Shown here one piece after another: positions 26,581-34,393 of a stretch of DNA of 64,000 bases; positions within the stretch are counted from its first letter, which is position 1, and every line of letters starts with the position of its first letter. Under the pieces are notes generated by a model. The model worked only from the letters and a program-made list of their open reading frames with translations, did not search any database and had not been told where the DNA came from. This DNA is from Marinarcus sediminis. Lineage in GTDB: Bacteria > Campylobacterota > Campylobacteria > Campylobacterales > Arcobacteraceae. Where the stretch lies: contig NZ_CP182357.1 of assembly GCF_048571275.1 (NCBI RefSeq), positions 2,170,001 to 2,234,000 on the forward strand, read 5' to 3'. Position numbers and translations under genes: made by a program.

Positions 26581-27021
26581 GTAATTCCTTTTATTTATTT
26601 TTGATGTTTTAATACTTAAAGTATATTTAACTATAAGAACTAACATAATACTCTAATAATCTTATTTAGCATTTAGTATTTATTGGTAACAAGAAATTAT
26701 AAGAAATAAAATTTTTTTTAATTTTTCAGTCAATTTTTTCCAAATTTTGCAAAAAAATTAGGTATTTAAATTAATTAATAATTAAGTTTAAAGCTACTTA
26801 TAACTTAACTTTCACTTAAGAAAGTTCAAGTTTTTTAAGTTATGTACTAATTATGTACGTTATATCATAAGTTGGTCACATATTTTAACTGAAACTTAAG
26901 TCAAAATATTAGTATTAAAAATATTAGAATTAACTTTTTATAAAGGTTATAATTTAATCTTCAAAAGTCAAGCTTAGTTAAAGTTAACGCTTAAATTGGA
27001 TTAAGGGAAAGCAGAGTTTTT
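26581..27021. promoter_or_regulatory. Divergent control region of the PDH and lipoate genes
   Basis: This 440-bp region has no gene. A candidate -10 box for aceE (TATACT on the minus strand, 26620-26625) and one for the lipoate gene (TATAAT, 26948-26953) flank a repeat-rich core. The core holds a dyad AACTTTC-N6-GAAAGTT (26807-26826), two copies of TTATGTAC spaced one helical turn apart (26840-26847 and 26851-26858), two ACTTAAG sites (26814-26820 and 26894-26900), and a repeated AAAATATTAG (26903-26912 and 26918-26927). These are candidate regulator sites; the regulator is not identified. Confidence 0.5.
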
Positions 27022-27756
27022 ATGGATAATCAAACCGTTTTTAGAGTATTACACTCATATAATGAAAGTGCATTGGTCAATATGGCAACCGATAAAGCCT
27101 TGGCAAGCTCTTTTAAAAATGGGGACAAACCCATTTTACGATTCTACTCTTGGGAAAAATCTTACACCGTAGGTATCTCTCAAAAACCAGAATCGTATGA
27201 GAACTTTTATAAACAATACAATGGAAACTGTGCAAAAAGGGTTTCAGGTGGCGGTGTTTTATTTCATGGCCACGATATTTCATACAGTTTGGTTCTGCCC
27301 ACAACTTTTTTGGGTGAGTTAAATGTAAAACAAAGTTATGAAAAAATTTGTTCATTTCTTTTACGTTTTTATAATAACCTTAATTTAAAAGCAAACTATG
27401 CAAAAGATATTGATACCATTCAATTAAGTAAAAGCGATTTTTGTCAAGTAGGATACGAAGCGTATGACATTATTATCAATGGAATAAAAATGGGTGGCAA
27501 TGCTCAAAAACGCTCGAAAAATATGATATTTCAACACGGCTCTATTCCTTTGTTTAGAGTCGATAACACAATAGAATTAGGTCATAGCCTAGAAGAGATT
27601 GGTGTACAACTCTCTTATGGAGAGGCTATAGAAAAATTAACAACCGCTTTTAAAGAGACCTTTGGTGTCCAATTAGAAGATTCAATTTTAAATGATACAG
27701 AGCGTGATTGTTTACAGCAGTTATTAAAGGATACAAATGACAGCACCAAGCAGTGA
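27022..27756 (+). CDS. Lipoate-protein ligase A / octanoyltransferase LipM-like protein
   Basis: A 244-aa protein of the LplA/LipB/LipM fold. The motif KRVSGGGVLFHGHDISYSLV is the lipoate/octanoate pocket loop. K in NGIKMGGNAQKR is the catalytic lysine. A cysteine in DFCQVGYEAYDI sits where LipM octanoyltransferases have their catalytic cysteine, which favours octanoyl transfer over ATP-dependent ligation; I cannot exclude a ligase. It overlaps lipA by 20 bases and faces the PDH operon. Together they would build lipoyl groups on AceF: octanoylation, then sulfur insertion by LipA. Confidence 0.85.
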   Translation: MDNQTVFRVLHSYNESALVNMATDKALASSFKNGDKPILRFYSWEKSYTVGISQKPESYENFYKQYNGNCAKRVSGGGVLFHGHDISYSLVLPTTFLGELNVKQSYEKICSFLLRFYNNLNLKANYAKDIDTIQLSKSDFCQVGYEAYDIIINGIKMGGNAQKRSKNMIFQHGSIPLFRVDNTIELGHSLEEIGVQLSYGEAIEKLTTAFKETFGVQLEDSILNDTERDCLQQLLKDTNDSTKQ

Positions 27757-28618
27757 AACAAACTATAAAAAACCCGTCTGGTTAAGAAAAAAAATAACTC
27801 CTGCCGCACAAATAGAGATGGAGTCTTTATTAAAAGATGTCGGTGGGCTTCACACCATTTGCCAAGAGGCAAAATGCCCTAACATCAGTGAGTGTTTTGC
27901 GAAAAAAAATGCCACTTTTTTAATTTTAGGTAACATCTGCACAAGACGATGTTCATACTGTAATGTTCACACAGGACTTCCCACAGAAGTGGACTTAACA
28001 GAAATCGATAAAGTGACTACATCTGTGTTACATTTGGGCTTAAAATTTGTGGTCATCACCAGCCCAGCAAGGGACGATTTACCCGACGGTGGAGCTGAAC
28101 AATTTTACCGTGTAACCCAAGATATTTTAGAAAAATCCCCCTCTACACAAGTGGAGATTTTAATTCCCGATTTTAAAGCCAAAGAGCAGTCACTTCAAAG
28201 AGTGGTTGAATCAGGGGCAGTGATTATTGGGCACAACGTTGAAACCGTACCCAGATTTTACAAAATAAGAAAAAACGCTTCATATGAACGTTCACTTGAA
28301 GTATTAAAACGACTCAAAGAACTTGGTGGCGATAAAATTAAAACCAAAAGTGCTTTAATGGTAGGTTTAGGTGAAACCGAAGAAGAGATGGTTGCGGTAT
28401 TTAAAGACCTCATAGCTGTTGGCTGTAAATTCTTAAGCATTGGGCAATATTTAGCCCCATCAGGTGAATACGAAAAAGTCGTAGAATATGTCAAACCAGA
28501 ACAGTTCGATCGATACAAAAAACTGGCAATGGATTTAGGCTTCGAATTCGTACACAGCACACCCTATGCCAGAAGTTCATACTTAGCACATGAGTATTTG
28601 AGTAATCAAGAGGGGTAA
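27737..28618 (+). CDS. lipA: Lipoyl synthase
   Basis: A 293-aa radical SAM enzyme that inserts two sulfurs into protein-bound octanoate. The auxiliary cluster cysteines are in CQEAKCPNISEC, and the radical SAM cluster in CTRRCSYC. The C-terminal RSSY motif (ARSSYLA) is present. The start lies inside the preceding gene with an AAAGGA site, so translation is probably coupled. It ends at a stem-loop. Confidence 0.97.
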   Translation: MTAPSSETNYKKPVWLRKKITPAAQIEMESLLKDVGGLHTICQEAKCPNISECFAKKNATFLILGNICTRRCSYCNVHTGLPTEVDLTEIDKVTTSVLHLGLKFVVITSPARDDLPDGGAEQFYRVTQDILEKSPSTQVEILIPDFKAKEQSLQRVVESGAVIIGHNVETVPRFYKIRKNASYERSLEVLKRLKELGGDKIKTKSALMVGLGETEEEMVAVFKDLIAVGCKFLSIGQYLAPSGEYEKVVEYVKPEQFDRYKKLAMDLGFEFVHSTPYARSSYLAHEYLSNQEG

Positions 28619-28637
28619 TTGCCTCTCTCTTGATTAC
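28602..28637. terminator. Stem-loop after lipA
   Basis: An inverted repeat GTAATCAAGAG / CTCTTGATTAC with a 14-base interior covers the lipA stop codon, between convergent genes. There is little T-tract. Confidence 0.55.
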
Positions 28638-28650
28638 AACAAATCTATAT

Positions 28651-29103
28651 TTATTTAATAAATTCTGCTTCAGAAAAATCTAATTTATAACTGAATCCCA
28701 CTTCACCATTATTGCTTCCAGCAGAGATAAAATAAGGATGATGTTGTACCAATTCATTAAACGAACCTTTTTCGTAGATTCTTGTAGATACCTTATTTCG
28801 AATAATATTGTAAAAAGGCCAAACAATTACACCCGTATCATTTTCTTGAAAATCAGTAATATTGGATTGTTTATCGATATTTAACATCATGATTTTCTTT
28901 TTTAAGGAACCATCTTTTGTATCTTTGTAGGTTGTTATTTTTACCAATAAATTACTCTCTTTTATTCTTGGGTTATTAAATTTATAAACTCCATCTTGTG
29001 CAATATTTGCATCCTGATAATCACTCAAAGAGTACTTACTGCTTGAACAACCACTCAATATCATTATAATTAACAATGACATTATTCCTACTAATTTCTT
29101 CAC
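28651..29103 (-). CDS. Lipoprotein of unknown function (150 aa)
   Basis: A GTG start with AGGAG upstream. The signal peptide MKKLVGIMSLLIIMILSGC gives a lipobox with the lipidated cysteine at C19, followed by serines. The remainder (~130 aa) is hydrophilic with beta-like strands (VWPFYNIIRNKVSTRIYEKG); no family is recognised. The first 24 bases of this gene region, including the ribosome-binding site, are repeated in inverted orientation at 31092-31115. It is in the same orientation as the next lipoprotein gene, 40 bp away. Confidence 0.75.
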   Translation of the reverse strand: MKKLVGIMSLLIIMILSGCSSSKYSLSDYQDANIAQDGVYKFNNPRIKESNLLVKITTYKDTKDGSLKKKIMMLNIDKQSNITDFQENDTGVIVWPFYNIIRNKVSTRIYEKGSFNELVQHHPYFISAGSNNGEVGFSYKLDFSEAEFIK

Positions 29104-29114
29104 TTTAGCTCCTA
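29091..29114 (-). repeat. 24-bp inverted repeat, copy A (start of lipoprotein gene)
   Basis: This copy spans the ribosome-binding site (TAGGAG), GTG start and first codons (AAGAAATTAG) of the lipoprotein gene. It is identical to 31092-31115 on the other strand. Confidence 0.8.
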
Positions 29115-29142
29115 TATTAAATTTTAATGTTTACGTTTATAT

Positions 29143-29709
29143 TTATTTTATATCAATTCTATGAAATTTCGCCCAATAAGTCCAAAAACCAGGAATAGGC
29201 CAAAAAACTAGTGTTGCACTTGATTCAGATTTAATAATTAAATCATTGCTTTTATTTTTTAAAAGAATATTGGTACTTGTTGCAAGTCCAGCAATATAAT
29301 TTGTACTTGAAAAATGTGTGTTCATTTTTATTTGATTATCATCAAAAACATAATCTCTTTTATGTTTTAAATCTATTTTCGATTGTATATCTTTTTCTTT
29401 ATTGAAAAAAATCATAGAAAATCCATCTTTGTTACCTTCTATAATAAAAGAGTAACATTCATGCCCAATAATTTTTGAATGGTAATAATCATTTCGTATT
29501 TTTTTGTTTAAATCTCCAATAAAGAAATATGGCCAGTTATTTTTGTACCAACTTGGGCTTGTTTCTGGTGTACACAAATATTCACCATCCAACGATTTAT
29601 TATTTAACTCTTTTTGCTCAATTTCATTCCAATTTTTTAAATATGGTTCTTTTGAACTACAACCCCAAAATATAACAATAATTAAAAAAGTTAAAAAACT
29701 ATTTTTCAT
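29143..29709 (-). CDS. Lipoprotein of unknown function (188 aa)
   Basis: The start MKNSFLTF at 29709 has a TTGGAG site; the frame is open 33 bases further but without a site. A short signal peptide ends at a lipobox IFWGC (C17), with a tryptophan at -2 that is atypical. The rest of the protein has several aromatic-rich segments (SPSWYKNNWPYFFIGDL, TLVFWPIPGFWTYWAKFHRI). No family is recognised. It is very AT-rich and lies in a patch of genes without known function. Confidence 0.7.
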   Translation of the reverse strand: MKNSFLTFLIIVIFWGCSSKEPYLKNWNEIEQKELNNKSLDGEYLCTPETSPSWYKNNWPYFFIGDLNKKIRNDYYHSKIIGHECYSFIIEGNKDGFSMIFFNKEKDIQSKIDLKHKRDYVFDDNQIKMNTHFSSTNYIAGLATSTNILLKNKSNDLIIKSESSATLVFWPIPGFWTYWAKFHRIDIK

Positions 29710-29863
29710 ATTTTCTCCAAATAAAGAGAAGAAGTGTATCAAAAAAATTATAATTATTTACTTTACAAATTGAAATGTGTTGTAACTAGAATGTGATATT
29801 TTTTGATGGTTTTAAGAAAATTTTATATAGAATTATGCAAAATTAGCATTTAAAGGATTGAAT

Positions 29864-31075
29864 ATGTGGAAATGGTTACAAAAAGGGAAGTCAATTAAAA
29901 ATGATTTATTAAATTTTAAAGATGAGCCATTAACTCCTATTTCAATGTTTTTATTGATAGTTCTTAATATTTTTATTTTCACTAATATTCAAATTGGTAT
30001 AGATGCTGAAATGAAAAAAGTTCCAAAGAGTTACCTTTATTATCCTTCTTTTTGTAATAAACATTTTGAAAACATTCAAACAACATATGAGGGATTTCAA
30101 GATTATAATAACAATGAAAGGAACAGTCATCGTTCATCATATAAGAGTATATATTGTCAAGAGTTAAATAAAAAAACAGATGCCTTAAGATTAGAAAGTT
30201 CTTTTATAAACAATTCCCGAATAATTGATACGATTACATACAAACAACGACAAAACAATGAACGACTTAATATCATTACTAAACAATATAACACTAGGCT
30301 CTTTGAACATATGGCTAATATGTCAAATAACAAAGCATTAATAGGGGCAAAAAATGAGTATAATGCCTTATTATTAGATAATAATAATCTGCAAAAAGAG
30401 CTAAAATCGGTGCCCTCTGTCACTTCTGTTAAGGGATATGTTGAATATGCTCAATACATCAACAATAATAAAGCAATGTTCGAAAAAGAAAAAGCTTCAT
30501 ATACTTTTTGGCAACCGATTAAAGCTTACATACATATGTTGATTTTTATTATTCCTTTATTGTTGTTTTTTGGATTTTTTTATTACAAAACAAACAGACA
30601 ACATTTAAAAGGGAAAAAATATAATCCTATTGTAAAAATTATCAGTGCAAATATTACTTTTTTATTATTTCTTCCATTTCTTTGGCATACTCTGATTTTA
30701 ATTTATTATTATTTGCCAAAAACACTCTTAAAAAATATTATTGACTTTTTAATATCTATTGGATTAGTTTCTGTACTTAATTATGTGGCAATTCTTTTGG
30801 TTGTCTTATTACTTGGTGGTTTAATTTATTATATTCAAAAAAGAACTGTGAAGATAAAACAAGTTGTTCCAAGTAATAAAAAGTATCAAGAATTAATCTC
30901 TTTATCCAAATGTTTTCATTGCAGGTCAGTAATTGATTATAAGCATAACTATTGCCCTTTTTGTGGAATAAAGTTGCATGAAAATTGCCAAACGTGTAAC
31001 AGTAAAACAATTATTTATGAAGAATATTGTTCAGATTGTGGAAATAAAAAACAAGAAAATAGAACAAATCAATGA
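29864..31075 (+). CDS. Membrane protein with C-terminal double zinc ribbon
   Basis: About 403 aa. The ATG at 29864 is chosen because the AAAGGA site ends right at the alternative TTG (29858). One membrane helix lies near the N-terminus (FLLIVLNIFIFTNIQIG), then a ~180-residue polar, asparagine-rich region, then three more helices (MLIFIIPLLLFFGFFYY, ITFLLFLPFLWHTLILIYY, YVAILLVVLLLGGLIYY). The C-terminus has four CxxC pairs (CFHC, CPFC, CQTC, CSDC) forming two zinc ribbons on the cytoplasmic side. Function is unknown; the polar region could be an extracytoplasmic sensor. High AT content and unusual codon use suggest an accessory gene. Confidence 0.75.
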   Translation: MWKWLQKGKSIKNDLLNFKDEPLTPISMFLLIVLNIFIFTNIQIGIDAEMKKVPKSYLYYPSFCNKHFENIQTTYEGFQDYNNNERNSHRSSYKSIYCQELNKKTDALRLESSFINNSRIIDTITYKQRQNNERLNIITKQYNTRLFEHMANMSNNKALIGAKNEYNALLLDNNNLQKELKSVPSVTSVKGYVEYAQYINNNKAMFEKEKASYTFWQPIKAYIHMLIFIIPLLLFFGFFYYKTNRQHLKGKKYNPIVKIISANITFLLFLPFLWHTLILIYYYLPKTLLKNIIDFLISIGLVSVLNYVAILLVVLLLGGLIYYIQKRTVKIKQVVPSNKKYQELISLSKCFHCRSVIDYKHNYCPFCGIKLHENCQTCNSKTIIYEEYCSDCGNKKQENRTNQ

Positions 31076-31091
31076 AATTTAATTTAAAATT

Positions 31092-31115
31092 TAGGAGCTA
31101 AAGTGAAGAAATTAG
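31092..31115 (+). repeat. 24-bp inverted repeat, copy B
   Basis: Identical to 29091-29114 in reverse complement. It carries the same ribosome-binding site, GTG start and first codons as the lipoprotein gene and begins a short decayed frame. Confidence 0.8.
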
Positions 31116-31177
31116 GAAGTGTCATTAACAAAAATAAACTCCAATATCAAGCGACTTTTGCTATAATCCCTCACTAA
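31103..31177 (+). pseudogene. Remnant of a lipoprotein gene start
   Basis: From the GTG at 31103 the frame reads MKKLGSVINKNKL... and stops after 24 codons. The ribosome-binding site and the first 13 bases of coding sequence are identical to those of the lipoprotein gene at 29103, and TGTCATT is shared a few bases further. The signal peptide core and lipobox are absent. It is best read as a decayed or truncated paralogue left after a rearrangement. Confidence 0.55.
31162..31167 (+). promoter_or_regulatory. -10 box TATAAT of the dipeptidase gene
   Basis: TATAAT lies 28 bases before the TTG start at 31196, with an AAAGGA ribosome-binding site between them. Confidence 0.5.
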
Positions 31178-31195
31178 AAATTCAAAGGATTTATT

Positions 31196-32485
31196 TTGAG
31201 TGATGTAATAGAGATTTTTAAAGAAATAACCAAAGTTCCTCGATGTTCTGGTGAACACCAACCTTTTATAACCTATATTCAAAACTTTGCACAACAGCAT
31301 GGCTATGTTTGTTTGATTGATTCTAGCTTTAATATTTTATGCAAAAAAGAGCATTCAAGTGCCAAATTGTGTTTACAAAACCATTATGACATTGTCTGTT
31401 TGATTGATGGAACAATTCCTGAAATCATTGAAGAAGAGGGCTTTTTAAAAGCCAAAAACTCAACCTTGGGTGCAGATAATGGCATTGGATGTGCATATAT
31501 GCTTTCACTCATGAAGCAAGGGTTCGATTGCGAATATCTTTTTACTTCTGATGAAGAGATTGGGCTTATTGGTGCCAATGCGGTTGATTTTGAACTACAA
31601 GCCAATTATATGCTCAATATCGACAGTGAAGAAGAGGGAGAAATTTGTATTGGATGCGCAGGTGGTGTGGATATTTTTGCTGCATTTACAAATAAAAGAA
31701 TTATTTCCAATGAGAATCATTTAAAGCTTTATGAAATCCAACTCAATAACCTTCCTGGAGGTCACAGTGGTGTAAATATTGATCAAGAGCGACCCAACGC
31801 CCTTAAACTTATGGCTAAAACCATTAAAGAGTGTGGAGGAAAACTTTTGGACATCAATGGCGGTGAGAGAATTAACTCCATTCCTGCAAATGTTAAAGCC
31901 ATTATTGCTACAAATCAAATACCCATATCCAGCCATGAGAATATGGAGATTGTAAAAATTGAGGGTGAGAGCGAACACTTAAGTGTTTATCATGACAACG
32001 TGATCAATTTTATCTATGCATTTGCCAATGGGGTAAGAGGTTATGATAAAGAACTTCATGTGGTCTTAACTTCAATTAACATGGCCATAATTAAAACCTC
32101 TGTTGATGCCCTTAAAATTGAATTGAGTGCACGTTCTATGGACAACGACGAACTCAAACGCATAAAAGATGAAACCATCAGCATGTTGGAACACTATGGT
32201 TTTGAAGTAACAACCAATGGCAAATATCCTGCGTGGAAACCACAAATCAATGAATTCACTGAAAAAGTGTTAGAAACCTATAAAAAGCACGTTCCTGCGG
32301 CTTCCCTTGAAGCCATACATGCAGGCTTGGAATGCGCACTTTTTCAAGATAAATTTCCCCATATAAAAGTCGCTTCAATTGGGCCCAATATTTTTAATCC
32401 CCACTCAAAAGCAGAGCGCGTTGAGTTAAAGTCGGTTGAGAATGTTTATAAAATTTTATTGGAAATTGTAGAGTCGGTAAAATAA
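31196..32485 (+). CDS. pepD: Aminoacyl-histidine dipeptidase (M20 family, PepD-like)
   Basis: A 429-aa metallopeptidase. The M20 metal motifs are visible: NHYDIVCL, LGADNGIG, the catalytic glutamates in FTSDEEIGLIGA, and LNIDSEEEGEICIGCAGG. A dimerisation domain follows GGHSGVNIDQERPNAL. PepD hydrolyses Xaa-His dipeptides such as carnosine. It is about 50 residues shorter than E. coli PepD. The start is TTG with an AAAGGA site. Its stop codon overlaps the next start by one base. Confidence 0.9.
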   Translation: MSDVIEIFKEITKVPRCSGEHQPFITYIQNFAQQHGYVCLIDSSFNILCKKEHSSAKLCLQNHYDIVCLIDGTIPEIIEEEGFLKAKNSTLGADNGIGCAYMLSLMKQGFDCEYLFTSDEEIGLIGANAVDFELQANYMLNIDSEEEGEICIGCAGGVDIFAAFTNKRIISNENHLKLYEIQLNNLPGGHSGVNIDQERPNALKLMAKTIKECGGKLLDINGGERINSIPANVKAIIATNQIPISSHENMEIVKIEGESEHLSVYHDNVINFIYAFANGVRGYDKELHVVLTSINMAIIKTSVDALKIELSARSMDNDELKRIKDETISMLEHYGFEVTTNGKYPAWKPQINEFTEKVLETYKKHVPAASLEAIHAGLECALFQDKFPHIKVASIGPNIFNPHSKAERVELKSVENVYKILLEIVESVK

Positions 32486-33177
32486 TGCTTTTTAATGGTT
32501 TTACCCAAGAAGGTCTTGATTTTTTAGACCAAATCAAAACAAACAATAATAAAGTTTGGTTTGAAGATCACAGACACATTTGGGAAGAAACTATTTTAAA
32601 ACCCAACATTGCGTATGTCAATGAAATGGGTGAACATCTCATCGCCCTAGCCCCCATGATAAAAGCTGTGCCCAAGGTATCGGGTTCACTTTTTAAAATC
32701 TATCGCGATGTGCGTTTTTCAAACGATAAAACACCCATCAAAACACGAATTGGAATCATGTTTTGGCAAGGAAGCACTCACCGAATGCAAAGTGCAAGTT
32801 TTTATATGCACTACACTTCAAGTGAAGTATTTGTGGCAACAGGTATTCGAACGTTTAAACCACCTTTGCTTAAAAAATATCGAGAGTATATTCAAATTGA
32901 AAAAAATGCCAAAGCGTTGCATGAAATATTAGAGAAATTAAAACAGAAGAAAATAGAGATTATAGAGCCTCATTTTAAGCGTTATCCAGTAGGTTTTGAT
33001 GAAACCAATCCCTATGCGTATTTGAGTCTGTTTAATGCCATGTATGCGTACACTACTTTTAAACCCAATAAAACATTTTTAAGTAAAAATATCATTAATA
33101 AAAATTTTAAATTTTATGATGAAACCTTGGAGTTATTTCATTGGTTATATGAGCTGACACTCTATTCAAAAGATTGA
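32485..33177 (+). CDS. DUF2461 domain-containing protein
   Basis: A 230-aa protein matching the DUF2461 family (TIGR02453): FTQEGLDFLDQIKTNNNKVWFE, then KIYRDVRFSNDKTPIKTRIG, and FYMHYTSSEVFVATGIR. The function is unknown. The ATG overlaps the pepD stop codon (TAATG), so the two are translationally coupled. The 3' end overlaps the convergent small membrane protein gene by 16 bases. Confidence 0.88.
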   Translation: MLFNGFTQEGLDFLDQIKTNNNKVWFEDHRHIWEETILKPNIAYVNEMGEHLIALAPMIKAVPKVSGSLFKIYRDVRFSNDKTPIKTRIGIMFWQGSTHRMQSASFYMHYTSSEVFVATGIRTFKPPLLKKYREYIQIEKNAKALHEILEKLKQKKIEIIEPHFKRYPVGFDETNPYAYLSLFNAMYAYTTFKPNKTFLSKNIINKNFKFYDETLELFHWLYELTLYSKD

Positions 33178-33515
33178 TGCCTTTTGGCTTTGTTGATGTC
33201 TGCCATATATTTATAGACCATAAAATCGTACATCGTAACGCCTTTGTTTCTTGAAAAAAATGAGAGCATTTCAATGAGCCTAAAACCCATTCTGAAAAAA
33301 GCGGTAAAAGGGATAAGGTAAGTTACGATTGTTTCATACTTTCTATTGGGATAAAAATGGTCAAACTCCTCTTTTAATTGTGTCAATTTTTCATTCTCTT
33401 TTTCCACATCTTCGGCATTTTTTGATTGTAAAATAAAAACAGCCAAAAGTAAATTCACTACAAACATGAAAGCATTTAGGTTCCAACCTAAGATGAAAAT
33501 ATCGGTATAACTCAT
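33162..33515 (-). CDS. Small conserved membrane protein (117 aa)
   Basis: The protein has an N-terminal membrane helix (LNAFMFVVNLLLAVFIL), a charged middle with a coiled-coil look (KNAEDVEKENEKLTQLKEEF) and a second hydrophobic segment (TIVTYLIPFTAFFRMGFRL). No family is recognised. A GGAG site precedes the ATG. It is divergent from the methyltransferase gene, about 100 bp away. Confidence 0.65.
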   Translation of the reverse strand: MSYTDIFILGWNLNAFMFVVNLLLAVFILQSKNAEDVEKENEKLTQLKEEFDHFYPNRKYETIVTYLIPFTAFFRMGFRLIEMLSFFSRNKGVTMYDFMVYKYMADINKAKRHQSFE

Positions 33516-33613
33516 TGCAACTCCAAAATAAAAAATTTATTATATCAAATATTGTAACATTTATCAAAACAGCAAATTGTTTCTGTATAATTACATTTTT
33601 ATTAGGAGAAATT

Positions 33614-34333
33614 ATGAAACTGATTGATGAAAATATTACAGAGACTTTCGATGAACACTATTTAATTGAAACTCTCAATTTAAATGATAAAGTTATTTTA
33701 GAATTGGGTTGTGGCGATGCAGCCAAAACCAAACAGATTGCACAAACGGGCTTCAATCGAAAAATTATTGCTTATGAGATTGATGAAATACAACACAATA
33801 AAAATGTAAAAACGCATTTTGAAAATATTCAGTTTGTTTTAGGCGCGGCAGAAGATATAAAACTTGAAGACAACAGTGTGGATATTGTTTTTATGTTCAA
33901 ATCTTTTCATCACATTCAAAAAGAGTTTATGCCAAACGCACTAAATGAAATCAAAAGAGTTTTAAAACCCAACGGTTTGGCTTATATATCTGAACCACTC
34001 TTTTATGGTGATCAAAACTATCTGATTTCACTTTTTCATGATGAACAACAAGTGCGTATTGACGCCTTTGAAGCCATTAAAAATTCTGTGAATAATAATC
34101 AATTCAAACTCTTTAAAGAGATATTTTTTCAAACAGAAGTGAACTACGAAAGTTTTGAAGATTTTGAGAAAAAACAGATAAACTTAAGCTACATCTCACA
34201 CAGCATGGAGGAACAACTCCATACAAAAATAAAAAGTGAATATACCCGATTGTCGAACATGGATGGGAAAGCATCATTTTTAAAACCATTTCGTGTTGAT
34301 ATTTTACAGAAAATAGATGATTACAAAAGTTAA
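33614..34333 (+). CDS. Class I SAM-dependent methyltransferase
   Basis: A 239-aa protein. The SAM-binding motif is VILELGCGDAAKTKQIA, the acidic loop FVLGAAEDIKLEDNSVDIVFMF, followed by HHIQKEFMPNALNEIKRVLKPNG, typical of Methyltransf_11/25 enzymes. The substrate is unknown. The ATG at 33614 is chosen because it follows TTAGGAGA at ideal spacing; the frame is open upstream over the promoter region. It precedes ligA by 60 bp. Confidence 0.88.
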   Translation: MKLIDENITETFDEHYLIETLNLNDKVILELGCGDAAKTKQIAQTGFNRKIIAYEIDEIQHNKNVKTHFENIQFVLGAAEDIKLEDNSVDIVFMFKSFHHIQKEFMPNALNEIKRVLKPNGLAYISEPLFYGDQNYLISLFHDEQQVRIDAFEAIKNSVNNNQFKLFKEIFFQTEVNYESFEDFEKKQINLSYISHSMEEQLHTKIKSEYTRLSNMDGKASFLKPFRVDILQKIDDYKS

Positions 34334-34393
34334 TATAGTTTTACAAGAGAAGTTATTATAAAATGGCACAATAAAAAAATATAAAGACACTAA

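Noticed and set aside
26581..27021. A riboswitch or small RNA in the PDH/lipoate control region
   Set aside because: No stable multi-stem structure or terminator-antiterminator pair is visible; the repeats look like DNA-binding sites.
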